A DNA stretch of 64,000 bases from Propionibacteriaceae bacterium (GTDB lineage Bacteria > Actinomycetota > Actinomycetes > Propionibacteriales > Propionibacteriaceae): contig WQZD01000007.1 of assembly GCA_009780915.1 (NCBI GenBank), positions 45,872 through 109,871 of the forward strand. The letters run 5' to 3'. Below the pieces are notes generated by a model. It did not search any database. It had not been told where the DNA came from and worked only from the letters and a program-made list of their open reading frames with translations. Position 1 is the first letter of the stretch. Each line of letters starts with the position of its first letter. This document shows positions 45,751 through 55,116 of the stretch, in pieces. The translations under genes were made by a program, and so were the position numbers.

Positions 45751-45779
45751 ATCCTAGGCAATGTATCGACCACTGTCAA
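45751..45779 (-). promoter_or_regulatory. Promoter of the arsD-arsA operon
   Basis: Reading leftward, TTGACA (45774-45779) and TAGGAT (45751-45756) are 17 bases apart. It lies between the divergent arsR and arsD genes and is the expected target of ArsR; a palindromic site is not obvious. Confidence 0.75.
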
Positions 45780-45791
45780 TATGAGACTAGG

Positions 45792-46145
45792 ATGGCTCGC
45801 ATGACGATGACGCAAGTGACCCCGCTTGGCCAGTGCTGCCCGGCATCCCTGGCACTGATGGACCCAGCCGACGCCGAGGAACTGGCGGGCATCTTGAAGG
45901 TGGTGGCCGATCCCGTACGCCTTCGCCTGCTCCACCACATCGCCGCCGCACCCGACACCACTGTCTGCGCCTGCCACCTCCCTGGCGCGCTCGGCATCAC
46001 CCAGTCCACCCTGTCCCACCACGTGCGCCGACTCACGGATGCGAACTTGGTCATCCGGGAGCAACGGGGCAAATGGGCGCACTACCGCTTGAATGCTCCC
46101 GTGGTCGCCCGTCTGATCACGACCCTCCAGGGGGCAGTCGGCTGA
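45792..46145 (+). CDS. arsR: ArsR family metalloregulator
   Basis: A 117-residue winged-helix repressor: ILKVVADPVRLRLLHHIA, VCACHLPGALGITQSTLSHHVRRL. The Cys-x-Cys pair in the recognition region (VCAC) and the N-terminal CC of GQCCPAS are candidates for arsenite binding. Divergent from arsDA. The start could also be at an ATG a few codons later. Confidence 0.93.
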   Translation: MARMTMTQVTPLGQCCPASLALMDPADAEELAGILKVVADPVRLRLLHHIAAAPDTTVCACHLPGALGITQSTLSHHVRRLTDANLVIREQRGKWAHYRLNAPVVARLITTLQGAVG

Positions 46146-46239
46146 CACAGATGGCGTGAACGCCCCCACTGAGACTGCGCACCGCCGTCCAACGTCCTTG
46201 GTGACGTCACACCATCATGCGGTGGATCGTCCCCGTGTT

Positions 46240-47490
46240 TCAGATCAGCCAGGCCGGGATGAGGCTGTTGGTGGCGTCGATCGGCAAGACGTCATCTGCC
46301 ATACAGACGACCCCACCGGCGCCGACCCGTACTTTCAGGTGGGACTCCCCCGCTGATGGAGTGGTCAGCGGGTTGAGGACGCGAAAGTTCGTCAAAGCCT
46401 GCTTACCCGGCGCGGCAGACTTCTTGATTTCCACAGGGTGGATCACCCCGTCCCGCAGAATCAGGACATCGATCTCACGCTTTTCTTTGTCCCGGTAATA
46501 AAAGAGCGGCGGCTCGAGCCCAGCGTTCGCGTAGCTGGCATAGATCTGCGCGACGACGTACGACTCAAAGAACTGCCCCGCCATGGCGCCGCGCTCAATC
46601 GTCTCCGCCGTGGTCCAATGCGTCAGATAGGCGGCAAGACCCGTGTCAAGCATGTGCATCACAGGCATTTTCGTCATCCGGGTCAGCACGTTGTTGTGGT
46701 ACGGCTGGATCAGCGTCACGATCCCCGATGAGACCAGAATGGACAGCCACCGCTTGATCGTGGGCGCGGACACTCCCACATCGCGTGCCATTTCGTCCAT
46801 GTTCAAAGGACAGGCCGTGCGGGCAGCCACAGCCGTCATGAAGGTCAGGAAGATCGTCTCATCCGCCACCTGGGCCAGGTCGCGAAGGTCACGTTGCAGG
46901 TACGTGGCGACGTACGATCGGTAATACGTCTCACGGTCGACCCTTGGCTCCTCCCAGAGCCGCGGCATGGATCCCGTGGCTATGCGCTGATACACATCCA
47001 TCAGGCCGAGCTTCGGCACCTGCGCCGCTCGTGCGACCAGACTGGCTTGCTCGGGGCTGAACGGCGTTGACGTCACATCGCTGATCTCCGCCGATGACAA
47101 TCCGACCAAGCGGACGATTCCCACTCGACCTGCCAAGGATTCGGAGACGTCTCGCATCAAGTGAAATGACTGCGAGCCTGTCAACCAGAACTGCCCCATC
47201 TCCCCCGAACGGTCGACGGCGAGTTTGATCAACGGCAGCAATTGCGGCGCGTATTGGATCTCATCGATGAGAACAGGCGGTGTGTAACGCTGAAGGAAAA
47301 GCCCCGGGTCGGTACGCGCCAAGGCTCGGGCATTGGGGTCGTCCAGAGAGACCACAGTACGGTCGTCGCCTGCCAAGTGCTGCAACATCGTCGACTTGCC
47401 CACCTGGCGCGCCCCCGTCACCACGAGGACCGGAAAGGTGTCGGATATCCGCGCCGCCACGGCTTCCGCCGCTCGGTTGATGTAGACCAT
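46240..47490 (-). CDS. AAA ATPase with DUF4143 domain
   Basis: A 416-residue protein: Walker A VTGARQVGKSTMLQ near residue 30, Walker B VLIDEIQYAP, sensor GSQSFHLM, and a C-terminal DUF4143 region with DVLILRDGVIHPVEIKKSAAP, which contains a nuclease-like Asp-x-Leu and Glu-x-Lys pair. GGGAGGAAG precedes ATG 47490. Such ATPases are common in mobile regions; the role is unknown. The promoter lies in a perfect palindrome 24 bases upstream. Confidence 0.88.
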   Translation of the reverse strand: MVYINRAAEAVAARISDTFPVLVVTGARQVGKSTMLQHLAGDDRTVVSLDDPNARALARTDPGLFLQRYTPPVLIDEIQYAPQLLPLIKLAVDRSGEMGQFWLTGSQSFHLMRDVSESLAGRVGIVRLVGLSSAEISDVTSTPFSPEQASLVARAAQVPKLGLMDVYQRIATGSMPRLWEEPRVDRETYYRSYVATYLQRDLRDLAQVADETIFLTFMTAVAARTACPLNMDEMARDVGVSAPTIKRWLSILVSSGIVTLIQPYHNNVLTRMTKMPVMHMLDTGLAAYLTHWTTAETIERGAMAGQFFESYVVAQIYASYANAGLEPPLFYYRDKEKREIDVLILRDGVIHPVEIKKSAAPGKQALTNFRVLNPLTTPSAGESHLKVRVGAGGVVCMADDVLPIDATNSLIPAWLI

Positions 47491-47513
47491 ACGCTTCCTC
47501 CCTCGTCCATGAA

Positions 47514-47554
47514 GTGCTGACTATTCTAACATATCACGTTAGAATAGTCAGCAC
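47514..47554. promoter_or_regulatory. Perfect 17-bp-arm palindrome containing a symmetric bidirectional promoter
   Basis: GTGCTGACTATTCTAAC (47514-47530) and its exact complement at 47538-47554 are seven bases apart. CTGACT and TAGAAT occur with a 17-base spacer on the minus strand (47546-47551 and 47523-47528) and, by symmetry, on the plus strand (47517-47522 and 47540-47545). It therefore can fire toward the AAA gene and toward the relB side, and any protein bound to the palindrome would cover both promoters. Confidence 0.7.
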
Positions 47555-47732
47555 TCGTATAGGACGTGACAGAGCCCCAGGCGGCAAGAATGCCGGCTCG
47601 CGACGTGACGGCGCCCCTGAATGCAGGGCTGGCCATCAGTCCCGTGGCCAAGAGAAGCCGCCCCTGCTGAAGCTGACGATTGTAAGACATAAGTGCTATG
47701 ATGTCATATGCTGGCTTGCAATTGGAGGAGTC

Positions 47733-48002
47733 ATGGCATCAGTCACAGTTCGAGTGGACGAGGACACCAAAGCCGAGGCGACCGCGATCCTCGACGGGCT
47801 AGGCCTTGACTTATCGAGCGCCACCCGTGCGTTCTATAGACAAGTGATCCTGCGCCGAGGCCTGCCTTTTCAAGTGGTCCTGCCCGATAGTCATGTGTCA
47901 CCCGCCATCGAACAAAGGTTTGTCGCCGCCGAGGAGCGTATGAGGAGTGGAGCCGACGCGCTGAAGGATCCAGCTGAGTTCTTCAACAAGCTTGGCATCT
48001 GA
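47733..48002 (+). CDS. RelB/DinJ-family antitoxin
   Basis: An 89-residue ribbon-helix-helix antitoxin: MASVTVRVDEDTKAEATAIL, LGLDLSSATRAFYRQVILRRGLPF. GGAGGAG precedes ATG 47733. A YafQ/RelE-type toxin would be expected to follow; only about a dozen codons of one are left at 48002. Confidence 0.88.
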   Translation: MASVTVRVDEDTKAEATAILDGLGLDLSSATRAFYRQVILRRGLPFQVVLPDSHVSPAIEQRFVAAEERMRSGADALKDPAEFFNKLGI

Positions 48003-48055
48003 TGCTGGCTATCGTCTATGATTCCGGCTTCGAGCGTAAGGGAAATCAGATGACG
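48002..48055 (+). pseudogene. Truncated YafQ-like toxin
   Basis: The ATG at 48002 overlaps the antitoxin stop by one base. The first residues MLAIVYDSGFERKGNQM resemble the N-terminus of YafQ toxins, then similarity stops and the frame runs into unrelated sequence. The rest of the toxin has been lost, at about the point where the minus-strand gene 48132-48557 begins to appear. Confidence 0.45.
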
Positions 48056-48131
48056 TCACGCCCCAAAGCCGGGCGTGCCCATCGATGGTTTCCCCATCAG
48101 GCCGACCGGGCCACCTTCTCACCAGCCGCGG

Positions 48132-48557
48132 TCACCGGCTCGTATCCGCCCGTCGTTCTCGGCGGCGAGCACGGGCGTCGTCATTCACGACCGGGTTGTC
48201 CTGTACGTGCGCCCGTGCCGCGATCTTGGCGTCGACAACCTCGCCCAAAGGAACGTCCGGCCATTTCCTGAACCGCTTTCGAGTCAACCTCGTGACGATA
48301 GGCGCGACGTCCGCGTCCTCGCCATGGAGAAGCTCCTCCGCGACAGCACGCCTCATCCGACGATGGTCACGTGCCTTGCTCTTCCGGATGCCCGTACGCG
48401 ACGCCTCTGGGTTCTCCCCGTACCTGTTACGCCGTTGTTTGGAGTAATCGAGCGCCTTCTCCTCCTGCGGGCTGCGCTTCCGTCTCGTCGGCACGTCGGG
48501 CGTGCGAGCGTCGCCCGTCTCGTCCTGAGCGGTCTCGTCCGTGCCATGGGAACCCAT
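48132..48557 (-). CDS. Conserved hypothetical basic protein
   Basis: A 141-residue soluble protein, highly charged and basic, with the motif KRSPQEEKALDYSKQRRNRYGEN and a following SRTGIRKSKARD. This motif is shared by a widespread family of hypothetical proteins of unknown function. Its end faces the relB stub, so it may belong to the insertion that removed the toxin. Confidence 0.6.
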   Translation of the reverse strand: MGSHGTDETAQDETGDARTPDVPTRRKRSPQEEKALDYSKQRRNRYGENPEASRTGIRKSKARDHRRMRRAVAEELLHGEDADVAPIVTRLTRKRFRKWPDVPLGEVVDAKIAARAHVQDNPVVNDDARARRRERRADTSR

Positions 48558-48620
48558 GCGACAATCTTACGGCTCGGTGTCGGTTTCAGTCGTCCAGGGG
48601 CTGTTCAGGATTCACACTAG

Positions 48621-48639
48621 CTTCGGTGTGCCACCGAAG
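48621..48639. promoter_or_regulatory. Operator palindrome of the vapBC pair
   Basis: CTTCGGTG and CACCGAAG flank three bases. It lies 26 bases before the antitoxin start, where autoregulation by the VapB-VapC complex is expected. Confidence 0.6.
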
Positions 48640-48664
48640 GGCTATATCGAGTTACACTGGTTCC

Positions 48665-48940
48665 ATGCCGACATCTTTGGAGCGAACCAACATCACGCAC
48701 ACTCCGCAGGTGCGCCACCTCCTTGACTTGGCCAACGTCCAGTGGCCGGATCAGACGGCCCGAGTGCTGATGCTCAACCTCATGGAGGCCGGCGCTCAGG
48801 CTTTGGTCAGCGCCAACCCAGACGCCGAACAGCCGGCGTACGAAAGGGCACTTGCCCGCCTTGCCGAACAGATCGACGCCGACTACGGCAACCAATACAC
48901 CGACACTTACCTGGACGAGGTGCGTGCCGGATGGGAATGA
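48665..48940 (+). CDS. Antitoxin of a PIN-domain toxin pair
   Basis: A 91-residue protein with ITHTPQVRHLLDLANVQWPDQTARVLMLNLMEAG, a helical DNA-binding-type N-terminus, and an acidic C-terminus. It overlaps the toxin start. No close family name can be given. Confidence 0.75.
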   Translation: MPTSLERTNITHTPQVRHLLDLANVQWPDQTARVLMLNLMEAGAQALVSANPDAEQPAYERALARLAEQIDADYGNQYTDTYLDEVRAGWE

Positions 48941-49338
48941 CCCTCGTACTTGATGCCTGCGTACTGATTGCGTTCTCTCGCAAGAACGATCCCCATCACA
49001 GGGCCGCCATCGAGTTGCTCGCCATGCCCCAGACACAGTTCGTCGTAAACCCGGTCACCATGGCCGAGTACCTGATCAAGCCGGCCCAATTGGGCCGTGA
49101 TGTCCAAGCTGACATGGATCGCTTATGCCAGGCCGCCTCGATTCGGATCGTCCAAGAAGCCGAACTGGCGACGGCGGGGCCATGGCCGGTCACGTTGGCG
49201 AAAGTTCGCGCTGCAACGAGCCTGAAAATGCCCGACACCATCGTCCTCGCGACCGCTGAAGTGCTCCACGCCCAAGTCGGTACATTCGATGCCAGCCTGC
49301 GCCAAGCTGCACTGGCGAGGTGTCGACCCGCCAGTTAG
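48931..49338 (+). CDS. PIN-domain toxin
   Basis: A 135-residue VapC-like RNase: LVLDACVLIAFSRKNDPHH with the first Asp, the NPVTMAEYLIKPA region and KMPDTIVLATAEV. ATG 48931 or 48937 may be used; both overlap the antitoxin end. Confidence 0.88.
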   Translation: MGMTLVLDACVLIAFSRKNDPHHRAAIELLAMPQTQFVVNPVTMAEYLIKPAQLGRDVQADMDRLCQAASIRIVQEAELATAGPWPVTLAKVRAATSLKMPDTIVLATAEVLHAQVGTFDASLRQAALARCRPAS

Positions 49339-49389
49339 TGGCGTTGTGTATCGCTTTGCCGCTGATAGCCATTGCCGAGTGGCATGGAC

Positions 49390-50388
49390 TCATACCGTTG
49401 GAGCTTCCCCTATGACGCTTGTGACGCCAGCGATCCAGTCCAGGATGATGCGCAGGCTCTCCGCGTCCAGGTTGGTGTCGGCGTCGTTGTAGGCAGTGCC
49501 ACCAGCGACGATCTCTGCGGGCGTTCGCGTCTCGTGTTTGAAGACGTGGTTGGCGTCGGGCGGGAACGCGAAGGTGACGTTCGGCATGCCGAGGGTCGCG
49601 GTCCGGAGCGCTGCCCCGTCGGCCTGGGCGTCGACCTGGAAATCTTTGCCGCCGATGAGCACCAGTGTGGGTACGGTCACACGGGGCAGAGTGTCGCAGG
49701 CCGACTCACCGAAGAGTTCGCGGGCCAACGGCAGATTCGCCGGCGTGTCGAAACTGAGCAGGACCATACGCAACTGCTCGGGCAGGCTGGGGTCAGGGTC
49801 CATGGACTGGCCCTCTTCATACCGAGCGCAGGCTTGCTCGACCAGGACCATCATGTCGTCGCCGCCGGGGGTTTGCGACAGTTGGAGGCGTAGTTGCATC
49901 AGCAACAATTCTCGTACGGGACGCCCCGGCGGCGCCGCCAGCACGACCCCAGCGAACGGGTACGATTCCCCGCCCGTCGCATAATGAAGCACGTGGAGGG
50001 TGCCCTCGCTGTTGCCGAACCCGATCAACCGCGTAGCGTCGACGAACCCTTGCGCCACGAAAGCATCCACGGCGGAGGTCAATTCGTCCAGGTGCGACGC
50101 CATACTCATCTTGCCGATCAACTGTGGCAGGTTCTCCATGACGTGCGGGCCGGACGCGCGCTTGTCGTACCGCATGGAGGCGAAACCGGCGGCGGCGAAC
50201 GCCCCGGCGAACAGTTTGCCAGCACCGTTCTCACCAGGCAGCAGCGGCGAGCACCAGTCACGGTCGGTGGGCCCGGATCCCGCGACCAGCACGACACCGG
50301 GGAACGGGCCTAGACCGTCGGGCCGGACGACCGTCCCGTACATCTCAATTCCGTCCACCTGCCATGACACGTCGATAGACACAGCCAT
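49390..50388 (-). CDS. Alpha/beta-hydrolase (BAAT/Ser-type esterase)
   Basis: A 332-residue hydrolase: VVLVAGSGPTDRDW oxyanion region, nucleophile elbow LIGFGNSEGTLH (Gly-x-Ser variant GNSEG) and a late ANHVF with the catalytic His, plus GGKDFQVDAQ with Asp. AAGGAG precedes ATG 50388. Substrate unknown. Confidence 0.85.
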   Translation of the reverse strand: MAVSIDVSWQVDGIEMYGTVVRPDGLGPFPGVVLVAGSGPTDRDWCSPLLPGENGAGKLFAGAFAAAGFASMRYDKRASGPHVMENLPQLIGKMSMASHLDELTSAVDAFVAQGFVDATRLIGFGNSEGTLHVLHYATGGESYPFAGVVLAAPPGRPVRELLLMQLRLQLSQTPGGDDMMVLVEQACARYEEGQSMDPDPSLPEQLRMVLLSFDTPANLPLARELFGESACDTLPRVTVPTLVLIGGKDFQVDAQADGAALRTATLGMPNVTFAFPPDANHVFKHETRTPAEIVAGGTAYNDADTNLDAESLRIILDWIAGVTSVIGEAPTV

Positions 50389-50597
50389 GTCGAATCTCCT
50401 TTGCTCGTTGTCATCACCATTATCTCGCGCGGAGTGGGACACACTCCGTGCGAGTCCAGGGATGATCACCGCCCGAGCCCCAAGAAGCATACGTCAACCA
50501 CCCAGGCGTCCTGCCTGATCAGGTCTCCTTGCGCATCAAAGAACTCGTCCTTGGTGGCGGCACACCCATCGAGCACGGAGTCGAGTCCGTCGAGGTC

Positions 50598-51002
50598 TCA
50601 TTTCAAGGCCAGCTTGTACCGTAGGACGGCGTGGGCATCGGCCACATCAGCCGATGTTCGGATCTGGATCGTCAGTGACAGCATCTTTTGCGCGTCCCTC
50701 GCTGCGTCCTTGATCCATTCGGGCAGGTCGTCCGCCGCGACGAGTGTCGACCGCAGGCGTTGAGCGAAGAGGAACGTCACCCGCCCATAGTCGCGGTTCA
50801 CACTCATCCAGGCGATGGTACGACTGCCGCGACTGGCCCTGATCACCCAGCCGCCGTCCTTGTAGTAGCGCCAGGCCGTGTCGACGCCTGCGCTTGCCAG
50901 GACATCCGCCCATTGCGCCCATGCCGGGGCGGACACACCAAGCGCATCGTCGATCGTTTCAGAGACGGGTGTGACCGTTGGATCATCAAATACCGCGTTC
51001 AT
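50598..51002 (-). CDS. DUF3788-like protein
   Basis: A 134-residue soluble protein. The pattern AWRYYKDGGWVIRASRGSRTIAWMSVNRDYGRVTF fits the DUF3788 family. Start is ATG 51002 with GAGTGT upstream, or ATG 51062. Function unknown; it is divergent from the ABC exporter. Confidence 0.6.
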   Translation of the reverse strand: MNAVFDDPTVTPVSETIDDALGVSAPAWAQWADVLASAGVDTAWRYYKDGGWVIRASRGSRTIAWMSVNRDYGRVTFLFAQRLRSTLVAADDLPEWIKDAARDAQKMLSLTIQIRTSADVADAHAVLRYKLALK

Positions 51003-51126
51003 ACACTCACGATACGCCGAACGCAACCTATTCGCCCTTGCCTGGCACTGGGGCAACGTCACACGGCCCGCTCACGACGGCAGCATCGGCGCATCGGAGT
51101 CCACCACGTTGGCGGCTCGTCACTGT

Positions 51127-51155
51127 TTGGCAGTCTTGGCGCCTTCCGATACATT
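51127..51155 (+). promoter_or_regulatory. Promoter of the MacB-type exporter operon, probably leaderless
   Basis: TTGGCA (51127-51132) and TACATT (51150-51155) are 17 bases apart. The expected transcription start is at or within a base of the ATG at 51162. Confidence 0.6.
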
Positions 51156-51161
51156 GAGCTT

Positions 51162-51935
51162 ATGTCGCAACAATCTACGCCCACCGCCGTACAACAATCC
51201 CAAAACTCCTTACCAGGGCTGGTTTCAGTCAAGCAATTGGTTAAAATCTATGGCGCTGGCGATACGCGCGTCGTGGCCTTGGATGGCGTGACGGTCGACT
51301 TCCACCAGGGCAGTTTCACAGCCGTCATGGGTCCGTCCGGGTCTGGCAAATCGACCCTGATGCACTGCCTGGCCGGGCTTGACAAACCAACCAGCGGGCA
51401 GGTGAGTGTGGCCGGCGCGTCGCTGGAAACCCTCGACGACAACCATTTGACGGAGCTGCGCCGTGACCAGGTGGGCTTCATTTTTCAGGCGTTCAACCTG
51501 TTGCCAACACACACGGCGAGGCAAAACATCGTCTTGCCACTCGATCTGGCCGGCAAGCGTCCAGACCCCACATTGTTCGACACCATCGTCGCCTCGCTCG
51601 GGCTGCAGGGCCGCCTCGACCATCTGCCAAGCCAGATGTCTGGTGGCGAACAGCAGCGCGTCGCGGTGGCGCGGGCGCTGATCACGCAGCCAGCCGTCGT
51701 CGTGGCCGACGAGCCGACTGGCGCGCTGGACTCCACAAACTCGGCGCGTCTGCTGGCTTACCTGCGTGACGCCGCCACCAAGGGCCAGACGATCATCATG
51801 GTGACCCATGACCCCAAGGCCGCCAGTTACGCCGACCGCGCGCTGATTCTCAGCGACGGGCACATCGTCGAAGACATCGACGACCCGGACGCCGACAAAG
51901 TGCTGGCAGCCACCCGTCGCCTGGGGGGTGAATAG
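51162..51935 (+). CDS. ABC transporter ATP-binding protein, MacB/LolD type
   Basis: A 257-residue ATPase: Walker [15 protein letters not shown], signature [15 protein letters not shown], Walker [14 protein letters not shown]-loop VTHDPK. It is followed directly by an FtsX-type permease (next base). Probably part of a lipoprotein or peptide exporter. Confidence 0.93.
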   Translation: MSQQSTPTAVQQSQNSLPGLVSVKQLVKIYGAGDTRVVALDGVTVDFHQGSFTAVMGPSGSGKSTLMHCLAGLDKPTSGQVSVAGASLETLDDNHLTELRRDQVGFIFQAFNLLPTHTARQNIVLPLDLAGKRPDPTLFDTIVASLGLQGRLDHLPSQMSGGEQQRVAVARALITQPAVVVADEPTGALDSTNSARLLAYLRDAATKGQTIIMVTHDPKAASYADRALILSDGHIVEDIDDPDADKVLAATRRLGGE

Positions 51936-54446
51936 ATGGTCAGCACCGCGTTACGGGAGCTGCGTCACCACCCCGGACGCTACCTAGCGATACTGATCGC
52001 CATTATCATCAGTGTCGGTTTCCTCGCGGCGTCGTCCGTCGTGACGGCCACGGAGTCGCGGGCCATGGCCGAACAGGCTGGCGCGCCTTACACCAAAGCC
52101 GATCTGGTGTTGACAGTACAAAGCTTCGAGGACGACTCCTATGACGAGGACACCTCGTTCACCGACCATGTCATCGCCATGCTGACGGGAGTGACCGGCG
52201 TCGCGGACTCCTGGGCGCTGACCCCCACCTTCATCATCATCCAAAACGGCGACGCTTCCACGTGGGCCACGGCCTACGCTCAGCCGCCCGCCACGTTCAG
52301 TTGGACGACGCCAGCCGCCCCGCTTCGCGCAGGCGAGATTCTGCTCGACTCGCGCACTGCCGCCAGCCTGAACGCCCACGTGGGCACCACAGTGACCGTC
52401 AACCAGGGTGAAAAAATGGTCCTGGCCGGCATCACCGGCGACCCGACCAGCGTGTACTCAGAGGGCACAGGGTTTGTCGCATCAGACACTATGGACGCCT
52501 GGACGGGCGCCCTATCGGTGCCCGTCATACTGGTTGCCCTGGCGCCCGGCGCCGACGCGTCGCACACCACCCAGGACATCGCCACCGCCTTGAGTGCGCA
52601 CGACATCACGGCGAAGATCACCACCGGCGCCGACAGGGTGGCGCAATCTGCTCTCAACGTCACCCGCGGTGTCAATGTGCTGAAATACTTCGTCTGGGTG
52701 TTCGCCGGGATCGCCCTCGTGGTCGGCATGATCACCATCGCGAACACATTCACGATTCTGCTGACACAGCGCCGCCGCCAGCTGGGCCTGCTGCGCGCAA
52801 TCGGGGCGTCCGGGAGGCAGGTGCGCCGCTCGGTCTGGGCAGAGGCCATCGTGCTTGGAGTCATGGGGTCGCTGCTTGGCGTCGGGCTGGCATACGCGCT
52901 AGCTGCGGCGATCGGCGCCTTCACCGGATCGATCCACTTTGGTCTTGTCACACCATGGTCAGCCTTGATCGTGGCCTTCGTCATCGGCGTCGTCATCACA
53001 ACGCTGGCCAGTGCATTACCCGCCCGTCGGGCCACGCGCATACCCATCCTGGACGCGCTGCGCCCACCGGAGGCCGACGTCGTCACACACAAAGTGCCGC
53101 CGATCCGCACAACCATCTGCGGTGCGCTGTTCGTCGCCGGAGTTGTGGCCTGCGTCGTGTCGCTGCGCTCGTCCAGCAGCGCCGTGACCCTGCTCATCGC
53201 GATCACCGGCGCAGCCCTGATGAGCCTTGGCGTGCTCTTTGGTGCGCCTTTGTTCGTGCCACGACTGCTTCGGATAGTAGGTTCATGGGTGGGACGTACG
53301 GGCGTCACCGCGAACGTCGCAGTCAAGAACGTCACGCGCGACCCTGGGCGTTCGTCCGCCACGGCGACCGCGCTAATGCTGGCCGTCGGCCTGATCGTCA
53401 CCTTGCAGATCGGGGCCTCGACGATCCAGACATCGGTGAGCGACAAGATCAAAAGCAACTACCCGGTTGACCTGTGGGTGGCATCGTACGACTCCGAGGC
53501 CATCCCCGCGGCCACCCAGCAGCGGCTGGCCGACGCCACCGGAATCACGGCATCCATCACGCTGAACTGCCGGGCTGTGACCATCGACACCCCCGGCATG
53601 GGGCTCATCTCGACGGCCGCTTGCGCCTACGACCCAGCCATCACACAGATCGCCAAGGACGCGCCGGCCTCCATCACTGACGATCACGTGCTCGCCACGC
53701 CCAACACATTCAGCGGTTTCACAGCCGACACCACCGTCACCATCACCTCATTGCACGCGGGCGGCTCTGACGGCGCCGCTAGCGTCGATGTGACGACCAC
53801 ACTGTCCAACCTGCTGCGCGATGCGTCGTTTGTGCTTGTCAGCCCCAATGTGCTTGCCAAGCTGGCGTCGGCTGGGTCGCCACAAGTGCAGCCCGTCATG
53901 CTCTTCACGGTGAGCGACGCCATCGACGCGGTCACCGCAGTCAACGCAATCGCCAGCGATGACGCCAACCTGAGCGTCGGCGGGTCGGCCCTCCAACGTC
54001 AGTCGCTTGAGCAGGTGCTGACCATCCTTGTCGACATCATGACGGGGTTGCTCGCCGTCGCTGTTCTGATCGCGCTCGTCGGCGTCAGCAGCACGCTGAC
54101 GCTGTCCGTGATCGAGCGGACGCGCGAGTCGGCCCTGCTGCGGGCCTTGGGGCTGAAACGCCGACAACTACGGCTGATGCTGCTGATCGAAGCGCTGATG
54201 TTGACCGTGGCGAGCTCGCTGGTAGGCGTGTTGTTCGGCGCATTCTTCGGCCTGGTGGGGGCGCACGCCGTCACCGGCCAGATGATGGCCGACGCCGAAG
54301 TCACCGTCCCCTTGCACTTCAGTGTCAACTGGCCACAGACGCTGCTACTGCTCGGCATCCTGATCATGGCCGCCGCCTTAGCCTCGCTGCTGCCGGGACG
54401 CCGCGCCGCACTGGCCGCACCGGTCGAGGCATTGGCGGACGACTAA
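51936..54446 (+). CDS. FtsX-like ABC transporter permease, double domain
   Basis: An 836-residue protein with two FtsX domains: each has a long extracytoplasmic part and a hydrophobic tail with RRRQLGLLRAIGASGRQVRR and RESALLRALGLKRRQLRLML, the coupling loops of the family. GTG or ATG start directly after the ATPase stop. A TetR gene lies downstream on the other strand. Confidence 0.92.
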   Translation: MVSTALRELRHHPGRYLAILIAIIISVGFLAASSVVTATESRAMAEQAGAPYTKADLVLTVQSFEDDSYDEDTSFTDHVIAMLTGVTGVADSWALTPTFIIIQNGDASTWATAYAQPPATFSWTTPAAPLRAGEILLDSRTAASLNAHVGTTVTVNQGEKMVLAGITGDPTSVYSEGTGFVASDTMDAWTGALSVPVILVALAPGADASHTTQDIATALSAHDITAKITTGADRVAQSALNVTRGVNVLKYFVWVFAGIALVVGMITIANTFTILLTQRRRQLGLLRAIGASGRQVRRSVWAEAIVLGVMGSLLGVGLAYALAAAIGAFTGSIHFGLVTPWSALIVAFVIGVVITTLASALPARRATRIPILDALRPPEADVVTHKVPPIRTTICGALFVAGVVACVVSLRSSSSAVTLLIAITGAALMSLGVLFGAPLFVPRLLRIVGSWVGRTGVTANVAVKNVTRDPGRSSATATALMLAVGLIVTLQIGASTIQTSVSDKIKSNYPVDLWVASYDSEAIPAATQQRLADATGITASITLNCRAVTIDTPGMGLISTAACAYDPAITQIAKDAPASITDDHVLATPNTFSGFTADTTVTITSLHAGGSDGAASVDVTTTLSNLLRDASFVLVSPNVLAKLASAGSPQVQPVMLFTVSDAIDAVTAVNAIASDDANLSVGGSALQRQSLEQVLTILVDIMTGLLAVAVLIALVGVSSTLTLSVIERTRESALLRALGLKRRQLRLMLLIEALMLTVASSLVGVLFGAFFGLVGAHAVTGQMMADAEVTVPLHFSVNWPQTLLLLGILIMAAALASLLPGRRAALAAPVEALADD

Positions 54447-54681
54447 CCTGGTGCGATGCCGACAATGACACAGTGAGCCTGGTCCTGCCGCGCTCGTGGA
54501 GTCCCATCGGTCGCCTTCGTACTGGCAATACCCGGCCAGGCTGAGCGGCTACGCTACGATTTGCGACCGTCCTAGGCTACCAATCGCGACCAGCGACCCA
54601 GATGCCTGAGCGTGAAGTTTAGGCTTTTGGATAGTCAAACATTCGCGGTGGCGGCACTGTCCACAGTGGTAGTGGCGGACC
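54447..54681. other. Convergent intergenic DNA with a decayed coding repeat
   Basis: No intact gene. Positions 54553-54592 match 63470-63509 at 32 of 40 bases, and both can be read as a similar peptide (ATI.D.PRLPI.T). No terminator hairpin is evident. Confidence 0.4.
54553..54592 (+). repeat. Decayed coding repeat, copy 1
   Basis: Shares 32 of 40 bases with 63470-63509 in the same orientation. The translated product starts as an ATI-x-D-x-PRLPI-x-T peptide that loosely recalls the N-terminal strand of a cobalamin-independent methionine synthase domain. The evidence is short. Confidence 0.4.
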
Positions 54682-55116
54682 TTAGCGAACGGCCGACACA
54701 GTGTCTGACGCGATCTGAGGCTCAGGACGTGGCCACAGCACAACAAGTGTGGCCAGCAGAAGCGCGGCGCCGATGGCGTGGCCGACGATCATCCAGATAG
54801 GCAACGGCAAGACGACGGCGGTCACCACCAGCGCGGCTGCCAGGATGATCGCGATGACACGAACCCGCAGCTCGGCTCGTGGTCGGCGCCGCCACACGTT
54901 CACGGTGAACACCAGGGTGAGAATCGACACCAACGCCAAGATGACCGCGTGGACGCTTGCCTCGGCGCCGACGGCGGTCGAACCGGTCGTAGCCATGACG
55001 ATGGCCACAGCGGCGGTCGCCCACGTCACGAGGAGATAGATCCCGACCAGCCATGCGGTCGCGATGGTCGTAGCGGTACGGCGGATGGTGCCGCCCGATG
55101 GTGGCTGTCTGGTCAT
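54682..55116 (-). CDS. Small membrane protein co-transcribed with tetR
   Basis: A 144-residue protein with four hydrophobic segments (IATAWLVGIYLLVTWATAAV, HAVILALVSILTLVFTVNV, and two later ones). ATG 55116 overlaps the tetR stop (ATGA). Unknown function; a DUF-type four-span membrane protein. Confidence 0.72.
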   Translation of the reverse strand: MTRQPPSGGTIRRTATTIATAWLVGIYLLVTWATAAVAIVMATTGSTAVGAEASVHAVILALVSILTLVFTVNVWRRRPRAELRVRVIAIILAAALVVTAVVLPLPIWMIVGHAIGAALLLATLVVLWPRPEPQIASDTVSAVR

